A DNA stretch of 64,000 nucleotides from JAVBMJ01 sp031552535 (GTDB lineage: Bacteria; Bacteroidota; Bacteroidia; Bacteroidales; Rikenellaceae): NCBI GenBank assembly GCA_031552535.1, contig JAVBMJ010000024.1, positions 1-64,000 on the forward strand, written 5' to 3'. Below the pieces are notes generated by a model that saw only the letters and a program-made list of their open reading frames with translations, was not told the DNA's origin and ran no database searches. Numbering within the stretch: position 1 is the first letter of the stretch; every line of letters starts with the position of its first letter. Positions 17,607 to 24,230 of this stretch are shown one piece after another. The translations under genes and the position numbers were made by a program.

Positions 17607-18815
17607 ATGAAAAATATCCTTTTATGCGCCGCTGTCCTTGCGATTTTTGGTTCGTGCTGTAAAAAAGCCCCGGATATCGTAAGTAAAAATTTCGGCTTCG
17701 CCGCAGGGCAACTGCAATACGCCGTCCATTGTGCCGACAGTGTGGCGGCGGCCTGCCCGGACTCGGTGAAGAGTGCCGGTGACCCGCGATTGTTTCCACG
17801 CAGCATAAATCCCGACGGGACGCTGTTCATGGTTCACGCCAGGGACTGGACCAGCGGATTCTTTCCCGGGTCGTTATGGTATATGTATGAATATACGAAA
17901 GACCCCGTGTGGCTCGAAGCGGCCCGCCGTTACACATCGTATCTGGAACAGGTGCAGTATTACACCGGTACGCACGACGTGGGTTTTATGATCAACGACA
18001 GCTATGGCAACGGCTATCGCATAACGGGAGACACGTCGTACCGAAGCGTGATCGTGCAGACGGCGCGTTCGCTCGTGACGCGATTCAATCCGGCGGTGGG
18101 ATGTATTCGCTCGTGGAGTTTCCACAGCCAATGGCAGTATCCGGTGATAATCGACAACATGATGAACCTCGAACTGCTCTTTAACGCCACCCGCATCAGT
18201 GGCGACAGCACGTTCTACAAGGTAGCCGTAACGCATGCCAACACCACGATGAAAAACCATTTCAGGGATGATTGCAGTTCGTACCACGTCATTGACTACG
18301 ACACGATAACCGGAGCGGTGCTCAACAAGCACACCCATCAGGGATATGCGCACCATTCGTCGTGGGCGCGCGGCCAGGCATGGGGACTCTATGGCTATAC
18401 CGCAATGTATCGCGAAACGGGCGACAAGGCTTACCTCGACCAGGCCGAAAAAATAGCGGCGTCGATATTCTCGCAGAAGAGCATGCCCGCCGACCTGATA
18501 CCTTATTGGGATTACAACGCGCCGGGCATACCCGGTGAACCGCGCGACGTGTCGGCAGCCACAATTACGGCATCGGCGCTTTATGAACTCAGCACGATGG
18601 GCACGGCCCGAAGCGGGCAATATCTCGCATGGGCCGACACGATTATAGGCAACCTCACGGCGAATTATCGCGCACAGACGGGGGCAAACTACGGATTCCT
18701 GCTGCTCCACAGCGTTGGCAACAAACCGGGCGACAGCGAAATAGACACGCCGCTCAACTACGCTGACTACTATTTCCTGGAGGCACTTCTACGTAAAGAG
18801 TCATTAAAAAAATAA
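17607..18815 (+). CDS. glycoside hydrolase family 88, unsaturated glucuronyl hydrolase
   Basis: Likely hydrolyses the unsaturated uronyl residue left at the end of oligosaccharides by polysaccharide lyases (glycosaminoglycan, ulvan or xanthan type). The 402-residue product starts with a lipoprotein signal (LAIFGSCCKK), so it is exported. The (alpha/alpha)6 fold family motifs are visible: HDVGF with Asp124 and IIDNMMNLELL with Asp183, matching the two essential Asp residues of Bacillus UGL, and HSSWARGQAWGLYGY further on. An alkaline phosphatase gene follows after 6 bases, so the two are probably cotranscribed. No lyase or SusCD pair is present nearby, so the substrate cannot be named. Confidence 0.88.
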   Translation: MKNILLCAAVLAIFGSCCKKAPDIVSKNFGFAAGQLQYAVHCADSVAAACPDSVKSAGDPRLFPRSINPDGTLFMVHARDWTSGFFPGSLWYMYEYTKDPVWLEAARRYTSYLEQVQYYTGTHDVGFMINDSYGNGYRITGDTSYRSVIVQTARSLVTRFNPAVGCIRSWSFHSQWQYPVIIDNMMNLELLFNATRISGDSTFYKVAVTHANTTMKNHFRDDCSSYHVIDYDTITGAVLNKHTHQGYAHHSSWARGQAWGLYGYTAMYRETGDKAYLDQAEKIAASIFSQKSMPADLIPYWDYNAPGIPGEPRDVSAATITASALYELSTMGTARSGQYLAWADTIIGNLTANYRAQTGANYGFLLLHSVGNKPGDSEIDTPLNYADYYFLEALLRKESLKK

Positions 18816-18821
18816 AAAATT

Positions 18822-19934
18822 ATGAAAACAATATTCCAATCCTTACTCGTTGCGGTCCTCGTTCTGGCGGCAGCATTGCCAGCAGGGGCGCAAAAGAAAG
18901 TATCGCAACCTTCGCAACCAGAGGTCCGCAACATCATCTTCATGATCGGCGACGGCATGGGGCTTACACAGGTGGCGGCGACGGCTGTAAACAACGGCAA
19001 CAAACCACTCTACATGGAACGCGCCAGGTATGTGGGCCTCGTGAGAACCTACTCGGCCAACAATCGCGTGACCGACTCGGCCGCCGCCGGGACAGCGCTC
19101 GCAACAGGGACCAAAACCAATAACGGCTCGATAGGCGTCGACCCCGATGGCAATGTGCTCGAATCGACCCTCGAAAAGGCTGCCAAAGCGGGTTATGCCA
19201 CGGGTGTTGTCGTCACATATTCCGTAACCAACGCCACACCGGCCGCGTTCCTCGCCCATGAGCGCTCGCGCAAGAGCGAGGATGAAATAGCTGTCGATAT
19301 TCTCGACAGCGGCGTGGATGTATTCGTAGGCGGCGGTACCAAATTTTTCATGGACCGCGAAGACGGGCGCGACCTGGTGAAGGATTTCGAAAAGAAAGGT
19401 TACAAGATGAGCACTTCGCTCGATGAGTTGTTTACCTTCAATAAAGGCAGGATAGGCATGTTGCTGGCAGCCAATGCCATGAAGAAGACGGGCGAAGGCC
19501 GCGGCGATTATCTGCCTCGCGCTACGGCCAAGGTTCTGGACATCCTCAGGCAAAACTCGGCGAAAGGATTCTTTGTCATGATCGAAGGTTCGCAGATCGA
19601 CGGTGGCGGCCATGCCAACGATGCCAGGGTCGTTTTCGATGAGACCAACGATTTCGACCAGGCGGTAAAAGCCGCTTTCGATTTTGCCGACGCCAACCCC
19701 GGTACGCTGGTGGTGGTCACGGCCGACCATGAGACGGGCGGGTTGACCATTCCGTCGGGAAAACCCGATTTTTCGCTCCCGGACCAGGGTGTGCAGTATC
19801 AGTTTTCGACCAAAGGGCATACGGGAGTCTATGTCCCTCTGTTTGCCTATGGCACGGGAGCCGAGAACTTTACCGGCGTGATGGATAACACCGACGTACC
19901 CAAAAAGATGCAACGGTTGCTGAATCTGAAATAA
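18822..19934 (+). CDS. alkaline phosphatase, secreted
   Basis: Periplasmic metal-dependent phosphomonoesterase of 370 residues. The signal peptide (about 1-23) ends PAGAQ. The core shows Asp44 in IGDGMG (zinc), the nucleophile Ser86 in TDSAAAGTALATG, HERSRKSEDEIA, VTADHETGG and the late KGHTGVYVP His. The size is that of short PhoA-family enzymes with little crown domain. It lies 6 bases after the GH88 gene; pairing of a uronyl hydrolase and a phosphatase suggests joint scavenging of a decorated glycan, which is inference. A perfect hairpin follows. Confidence 0.93.
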   Translation: MKTIFQSLLVAVLVLAAALPAGAQKKVSQPSQPEVRNIIFMIGDGMGLTQVAATAVNNGNKPLYMERARYVGLVRTYSANNRVTDSAAAGTALATGTKTNNGSIGVDPDGNVLESTLEKAAKAGYATGVVVTYSVTNATPAAFLAHERSRKSEDEIAVDILDSGVDVFVGGGTKFFMDREDGRDLVKDFEKKGYKMSTSLDELFTFNKGRIGMLLAANAMKKTGEGRGDYLPRATAKVLDILRQNSAKGFFVMIEGSQIDGGGHANDARVVFDETNDFDQAVKAAFDFADANPGTLVVVTADHETGGLTIPSGKPDFSLPDQGVQYQFSTKGHTGVYVPLFAYGTGAENFTGVMDNTDVPKKMQRLLNLK

Positions 19935-19955
19935 GTGATTGATTGCTTGAGATTA

Positions 19956-20000
19956 TAAGAGTCTGTCTAAATTTCCATAGGGAATTTAGACAGACTCTTA
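19956..20000 (+). terminator. hairpin after alkaline phosphatase
   Basis: A 21-base inverted repeat, TAAGAGTCTGTCTAAATTTC through its complement, with a 3-base loop and one wobble-compatible mismatch, 21 bases past the stop. It belongs to the TTTCCATRGGAAA-centred palindrome set. Confidence 0.7.
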
Positions 20001-20108
20001 AACCTGCGGGTCTACCTGGATGCCATTACGGTGTCCGGGAGGCAATATGGATAATCCGTTTCGTTTTTTGAGCCTCCTTTTTGGTGTCATTACCCTTTTT
20101 CGTCACCG

Positions 20109-20156
20109 CTAAAAGTTTGCCTATATTTCCCATGGGAAATATAGGCAAACTTTTAG
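20109..20156. terminator. perfect 48-base palindrome
   Basis: A perfect palindrome with 24-base half-sites and no loop; the left half begins CTAAAAGTTTGCC and the centre is TTTCCCATGGGAAA. It lies 41 bases beyond the end of the leftward cassette array and probably ends it, but loopless symmetry also allows a protein-binding or cruciform site. Confidence 0.6.
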
Positions 20157-20196
20157 ATACTGTTTTAGATGAAAAATTTAAACAAGCTTTAATATA

Positions 20197-20754
20197 TTAC
20201 TGCAAGTCCCTGCCTCTGACAGGCATTGTATACATATTGAAATTCAGTGTTTTCCCTTCTGCAGTGACAATAAATGACATTCGTTGTTTGATCTTCTGTT
20301 CGATGGCAAAATATTTTTCTGGCGCGATATGTACAAACCCGTCACGAGCCGGATGAAAGAAATAATGTACCTCCATAACTTTTCCCGTATCAGAATTGAT
20401 ATACATGATCAATCCGAGAAAGTCTGCTCTGAGTTTATCTTTATCCGACGCCGTAAGCACTGAATTGAATATATCGACAAGCGTAAGGTATATCGAAGGT
20501 TCATGCAGTATATTCCGAGGCTGTGCATTCAAAGGCACATTATATATTATAGGGTTACCATTTTTTCGAGTCTGTACAGCATCGGTCAAAACGTTGTTGG
20601 CATTGTATATTTCTATGTTCCCCTTATATATACACTTATACACAAACCCGTTCCCTGCTATATCCTGCCCTGGGGTGTAATACTGCTGTGCACAAACGTC
20701 ATTGGCTGATGCCAATAACACTATGCTGAATAACAAAGTTATATATTTTCTCAT
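20197..20754 (-). CDS. small secreted partner protein, paralogue 3
   Basis: Unknown function. About 185 residues with a signal peptide ending NDVCAQ, then a beta-rich mature domain. It is clearly homologous to the proteins at 21147 and 22120; the shared blocks are GNGFVYKC, TRKNGNPIIYN, MYINSDTGKVMEV, GFVHIAPEKYFAIEQKIKQ and an identical ending pattern GRDLQ. From memory it may belong to a Bacteroides DUF family of this size, unverified. The ATG at 20754 is 2 bases after the stop of the upstream peptidase-tail fragment, a spacing also seen in copy 1. A role as inhibitor or immunity partner of the adjacent protein is inferred from the pairing only. Confidence 0.75.
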   Translation of the reverse strand: MRKYITLLFSIVLLASANDVCAQQYYTPGQDIAGNGFVYKCIYKGNIEIYNANNVLTDAVQTRKNGNPIIYNVPLNAQPRNILHEPSIYLTLVDIFNSVLTASDKDKLRADFLGLIMYINSDTGKVMEVHYFFHPARDGFVHIAPEKYFAIEQKIKQRMSFIVTAEGKTLNFNMYTMPVRGRDLQ

Positions 20755-20756
20755 AA

Positions 20757-21116
20757 TCAACAATCTCTGGAAAGTGTTTGTAAGTTGCTAATATTTTGAC
20801 TCACGGAGCGATACTGATTGAATATATATCGATTGTCTTTGGCAACTATATCATTAGCCTGCGATCTGAAAGATCCTACGAATTCTCCAGTGTCAGCATT
20901 GCTGTTAAGTCTACCTTTGCCATTCAGCATGCCCATTAGCTGCAATGCCTTTCTTCCCATTCCTTTATCATTAATCTCCTCATATCTACGGCTGAATTCG
21001 TCTATGGAGGGCGCTGTATTGAGGTGGTACATCATTTTTGCGATCTGCGCCTCGACTTCGAGGTTGGCCGAAACGCCATAGCCGGAGATGAGGCAAACAT
21101 CAAAGTCGCTCATCAT
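20757..21116 (-). CDS. orphan C-terminal fragment of the metallopeptidase, cassette A
   Basis: A 119-residue frame whose last 104 residues align with the C-terminus of the lipoprotein peptidase at 22674-24083, starting at SANLEVEAQIAKMMYHLNTAP. It keeps the putative third zinc ligand (LEVEA) but has no HExxH motif, no signal peptide and no linker. The first 14 residues (MMSDFDV...) come from translating a 13-base inverted repeat and its spacer, not from peptidase sequence. The start codons sit inside that hairpin (21079-21125), so expression may be weak. Best read as a silent or donor 3' cassette or a decayed duplicate. Confidence 0.6.
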   Translation of the reverse strand: MMSDFDVCLISGYGVSANLEVEAQIAKMMYHLNTAPSIDEFSRRYEEINDKGMGRKALQLMGMLNGKGRLNSNADTGEFVGSFRSQANDIVAKDNRYIFNQYRSVSQNISNLQTLSRDC

Positions 21117-21125
21117 CTCCGGCTA
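21079..21125. repeat. cassette-junction inverted repeat, copy A
   Basis: Perfect 13-base arms TAGCCGGAGATGA / TCATCTCCGGCTA with a 21-base spacer. The whole block, plus CAGGTTCT on its right and about 20 bases on its left, is repeated almost unchanged at 22051-22097. Read leftward, GGAG and ATGATG of the cassette frame lie in the first arm. Confidence 0.8.
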
Positions 21126-21146
21126 CAGGTTCTTTGGGACTATATA

Positions 21147-21716
21147 TTACTGTAAATCACGTCCCCTAACGGCATGGGTAAAAACATTAAAATTTAGGGA
21201 TTTACCCTCTGTAGTGACATTAAAAATTATATTTTGTTTGATTTGCCGCTCTATATTGTAATACTTCTCCGGAGGTATATGCACAAATCCGCTACGCGCA
21301 GGATTGAAAATAAACTCGACCTCCATCACTTTTCCTGTATCAGAATTTATATACAAAGTAATACCCAGAATATCTGTTCCAACTGAATTTTTCTCAGTTG
21401 CGTTCAGAGCGGAACCAACAATATTAGTAACAGACAAGCCTATGCGTGGTTCATACACTACCCGGTCAGGCAGGTTGTTGAATGGTTTGTTGTAAGTTAT
21501 AGTGCCCCCACTTTTGCGGGTCTGTGTAGCATTGGTAAGAGCATTATTCGAATTATATAATCTGACAGCTCCAACCCCTTTGTAGTTCTCGCACTCATAA
21601 ACAAACCCATTGCCTATTATATTTTGTCCAAAAGAGTAATAATTTTGTCCATAACTCCTATTTGAAAAATAAAATAATAGGAGTATCAAGAATAATACAG
21701 ATCTTTTACTGACCAT
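21147..21716 (-). CDS. small secreted partner protein, paralogue 2
   Basis: Unknown function, about 189 residues. It has a signal peptide (hydrophobic LFLILLLFYF, ending RSYGQ) and the same mature-domain pattern as its two paralogues, including GNGFVYEC, YINSDTGKVMEVEF and VRGRDLQ. It is the most divergent of the three, with a different central segment (GAVRLYNSNNALTNATQ). It starts 12 bases after the stop of cassette-B peptidase tail and runs into the cassette-A inverted repeat. It is AT-rich compared with the flanking genes. Confidence 0.72.
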   Translation of the reverse strand: MVSKRSVLFLILLLFYFSNRSYGQNYYSFGQNIIGNGFVYECENYKGVGAVRLYNSNNALTNATQTRKSGGTITYNKPFNNLPDRVVYEPRIGLSVTNIVGSALNATEKNSVGTDILGITLYINSDTGKVMEVEFIFNPARSGFVHIPPEKYYNIERQIKQNIIFNVTTEGKSLNFNVFTHAVRGRDLQ

Positions 21717-21728
21717 ATCCAACTTATT

Positions 21729-22088
21729 TTAACAGTTTATTGCCAATGTTTGTAAATTGCCAAGATTCATAGATGTACTCCGGTGAGAATTAAAAGTATA
21801 CCTACTGTCTATGCCTGAAATTTTTTGCCCTATATCGCTAAATAACCTTGAATAGGCCGGTGCATTTGCTCCACTTCCTACCTTCCCTTTGGAGTCTAAC
21901 ATAATGGTTAATACAAGGGCGTCCGCGCTTAATCCCGGTCTGTTAAGTTCATTGAACCGCCGGTTATATTCTTCGGCATCCGGCGCTGTATTGAGGTGGT
22001 ACATCATCTTTGCTATCTGCGCTTCGACTTCGAGGTTGGCCGAAGCGCCATAGCCGGAGATGAGGCAAACATCAAAGTCGCTCATCAT
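21729..22088 (-). CDS. orphan C-terminal fragment of the metallopeptidase, cassette B
   Basis: A 119-residue frame built like cassette A: 14 residues encoded by the inverted repeat, then ASANLEVEAQIAKMMYHLNTAP and a diverged tail (RRFNELNRPGLSADAL ... TLAINC). The homology to the full-length lipoprotein begins between its HExxH motif and the LEVEA glutamate, so the fragment cannot form the full metal site by itself. Its ATG codons lie in the hairpin at 22051-22097. It could be expressed as a tail-only protein, serve as a recombination donor, or be a relic. Confidence 0.6.
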   Translation of the reverse strand: MMSDFDVCLISGYGASANLEVEAQIAKMMYHLNTAPDAEEYNRRFNELNRPGLSADALVLTIMLDSKGKVGSGANAPAYSRLFSDIGQKISGIDSRYTFNSHRSTSMNLGNLQTLAINC

Positions 22089-22097
22089 CTCCGGCTA
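22051..22097. repeat. cassette-junction inverted repeat, copy B
   Basis: Same perfect 13-base arms and 21-base spacer as copy A (21079-21125), at the equivalent place: just after a partner gene (stop at 22120) and at the first codons of an orphan peptidase tail. Confidence 0.8.
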
Positions 22098-22119
22098 CAG
22101 GTTCTCAGAAAACTCAATA

Positions 22120-22671
22120 TCATTCCAAGTCCTTGCCTCTGACAGGCATTGTATACATATTGAAATTCAGTGTTTTCCCTTCCGCAGTGACAATAAATGA
22201 CATTCGTTGTTTGATCTTCTGCTCGATGGCAAAATATTTTTCTGGCGCGATATGTACAAAACCATTTTTAGAAGGGTTAAATAAAAATTTTACTTCCATA
22301 ACTTTCCCGGTATCTGAGTTTATATACATAATTACACCCATAAAATCAGGTCTAACTATATCTTTGTCATATGCACTTAATGTAGAATTGAATATGTTAA
22401 CAAGTGTAATATATATATATGGCTCGTGTTGTACTTTCCGCGGTCGTGCATTCAAAGGCACATTATATACAATTGGACTGCCGTTTTTTCTGGTCTGTTC
22501 TGCATCGGTCAAAACGTTATTTGCATTGTATATCTCCATATTTAGTTTTTCCCTGCATTTGTAGACAAATCCATTCCCAACAATATCCTGGCCTGAGGTG
22601 TAATAATTCTGGCCTTGAACGCCAAGTATTGTTAAAAATAAGCAAATAATTACGAATACGTGTTTTTTCAT
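22120..22671 (-). CDS. small secreted partner protein, paralogue 1
   Basis: Unknown function, about 183 residues. Its signal peptide ends LGVQGQ; the mature part is close to paralogue 3, with an almost identical last third (PEKYFAIEQKIKQRMSF, TLNFNMYTMPVRG). The ATG at 22671 is 2 bases after the stop of the full-length metallopeptidase lipoprotein, so translation is probably coupled. This is the only partner next to a complete peptidase gene; the tight pairing resembles effector-immunity or protease-inhibitor gene pairs. That role is inference. Confidence 0.75.
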   Translation of the reverse strand: MKKHVFVIICLFLTILGVQGQNYYTSGQDIVGNGFVYKCREKLNMEIYNANNVLTDAEQTRKNGSPIVYNVPLNARPRKVQHEPYIYITLVNIFNSTLSAYDKDIVRPDFMGVIMYINSDTGKVMEVKFLFNPSKNGFVHIAPEKYFAIEQKIKQRMSFIVTAEGKTLNFNMYTMPVRGKDLE

Positions 22672-22673
22672 GG

Positions 22674-24083
22674 TTAACAATTTATGGATAATGTACGTAT
22701 GTTGCTTATATTCTGATTCATTGACCGATGTGTATTAAAAATGTACCTGCTATCTTCGGCAACAATGTTATGTGCCAAATCTTCATATAATGCAATGAAC
22801 TCACTCGAACTACGGCCTGGTACGATAGTCCCTTTTGAGGTTAATCCCATTGCAAGATCTAAAGCTTTGCTCCCCATCCCTCCATCATTCAATTCCTCAT
22901 ATCTACGGCTGAATTCGTCTATGGAGGGCGCTGTATTGAGATGGTACATCATCTTTGCGATCTGCGCCTCGACTTCGAGGTTGGCCGAAGCGGCGTTGAA
23001 CGAAGCTGTGGTTTCGTGGTAGGCCTGGTAGGCGTGGAACAACTCGTGCATCAACGTCTGGTCTTCATCCAACGAATTGATCACGATCCCGGTGCCCGTA
23101 AAATTAGCTGAGCCGTTGGGGTCGTAGGTTATGGCGAACGTTCCCGAGCCGGTCAGCGCATTGAGCCCGTTGTAGAGCGCCCCGCCCATGCAGTCGATCA
23201 TGATATGGAGTATCATATTTTCGACTTTCTCCCACTGCTGGGCCGTCATCGACGAATTACGCAACAACCGCGACGCGTTTGGCGCCACCGTTTGGCCCGT
23301 GCCTGCGCCCGGATTTCCACCTCCGCCTTCGCCTCCTTCTCCGTCTCCGGTTCCGCCATCGCCCCCGAATCCTCCATCGCCTCCGTCACCCGATCCTCCG
23401 CCACCTCCGCCTCCGCCTCCGTCGCCTATAAAATCATATCCGCACAAATCGCAAACGCCGGAATAATACACTCCGGTATATTGTAATTCCAAGACATCAT
23501 ACCATGTATTACCGCAACATGGACACACCAAGATCGGGTTTACGTGCCACACAATAATGGTCTCTATGTCGTATCTGGTTGCGGGCGCTCCCCATGCGCC
23601 GTCACTGATCGTGCGTGTCCCCTCAAGGCTTCCGCCGGGAGAGAAAACCTCGACAAGTCCGCTGAATGAACCGTACTCATACCCCCTCAGGCTGTCGGCC
23701 CCTTCGGGGATAGTCAGCCGCAACAACCTTGCCGACTTTACCTTATGGGTAAACCCTTCGTAAATAAAAACCACCCGGTAGCGCACGCTGTCGCCGCCGG
23801 CTCCGGCCATGGGCACCGTCATCACACGGTTGATATCGGCATTGTACCCCAGCACGGCGTCTTGCCACTTCAACTCTGCGCCGGAGAGTCCCGCGCTTTC
23901 AATGAACACACTGCCAGCGACCTCCGCATCATAAAACGCTCCGGCTCCGTCGGTTATGCCCTTCATCAACTCCCGCCAATCCATCTGGAAACGTTTGCCT
24001 GGCACTTCCCCGTAATCGGCGGCGCGTTCGCATCCGGCAAAAACGCCGGAAACCATAATGAACAAAGATAAAAATTTTCTCAT
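22674..24083 (-). CDS. lipoprotein with zinc ribbon, Gly-rich linker and putative gluzincin domain
   Basis: A 469-residue exported protein. The lipobox is VFAGC (about residue 18). An N-terminal beta-rich domain (about 25-180) is followed by a four-Cys zinc-ribbon-like region (CPCCGNTW ... CDLCGYDF), then a 45-residue Gly/Asp linker, then a C-terminal domain with HELFH (His346, Glu347, His350) and a glutamate at 370 or 372 in NLEVEAQ, spaced as in gluzincin metallopeptidases. It ends with a variable tail and SINC. The tail is repeated in the two downstream orphan cassettes. It is the head of the leftward array. A secreted or surface protease or toxin is likely; substrate unknown. Confidence 0.72.
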   Translation of the reverse strand: MRKFLSLFIMVSGVFAGCERAADYGEVPGKRFQMDWRELMKGITDGAGAFYDAEVAGSVFIESAGLSGAELKWQDAVLGYNADINRVMTVPMAGAGGDSVRYRVVFIYEGFTHKVKSARLLRLTIPEGADSLRGYEYGSFSGLVEVFSPGGSLEGTRTISDGAWGAPATRYDIETIIVWHVNPILVCPCCGNTWYDVLELQYTGVYYSGVCDLCGYDFIGDGGGGGGGGGSGDGGDGGFGGDGGTGDGEGGEGGGGNPGAGTGQTVAPNASRLLRNSSMTAQQWEKVENMILHIMIDCMGGALYNGLNALTGSGTFAITYDPNGSANFTGTGIVINSLDEDQTLMHELFHAYQAYHETTASFNAASANLEVEAQIAKMMYHLNTAPSIDEFSRRYEELNDGGMGSKALDLAMGLTSKGTIVPGRSSSEFIALYEDLAHNIVAEDSRYIFNTHRSMNQNISNIRTLSINC

Positions 24084-24219
24084 AAATAATAAATTAATGC
24101 AACATGGTGATTATCTGTGATGTGCATGCAAAAATCGCGCCATGCCAAGTCTCAAATACTTGAAAATAAGAAAATTAATTGCAATGTGAATTACATGCTG
24201 AAAATTGGACCGACTCTTG

Positions 24220-24227
24220 TACCTTTG
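24220..24227 (+). promoter_or_regulatory. candidate promoter -7 element of the sulfatase-fold gene
   Basis: TACCTTTG (TAnnTTTG) only 3 bases before the ATG at 24231 and 18 before the ATG at 24246. If used, the mRNA would be almost leaderless, or start at the second ATG. Confidence 0.4.
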
Positions 24228-24230
24228 CGG

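Noticed and set aside
20757..22088. Orphan tails as frameshifted pieces of one full-length gene
   Set aside because: Each tail is separated by a complete partner gene and starts from the same inverted-repeat block, which fits duplication of a cassette better than a simple frameshift.
23290..23440. Tandem GGN repeat as a possible CRISPR or minisatellite locus
   Set aside because: It encodes the Gly/Asp-rich linker of the lipoprotein in frame; the repeat is irregular.
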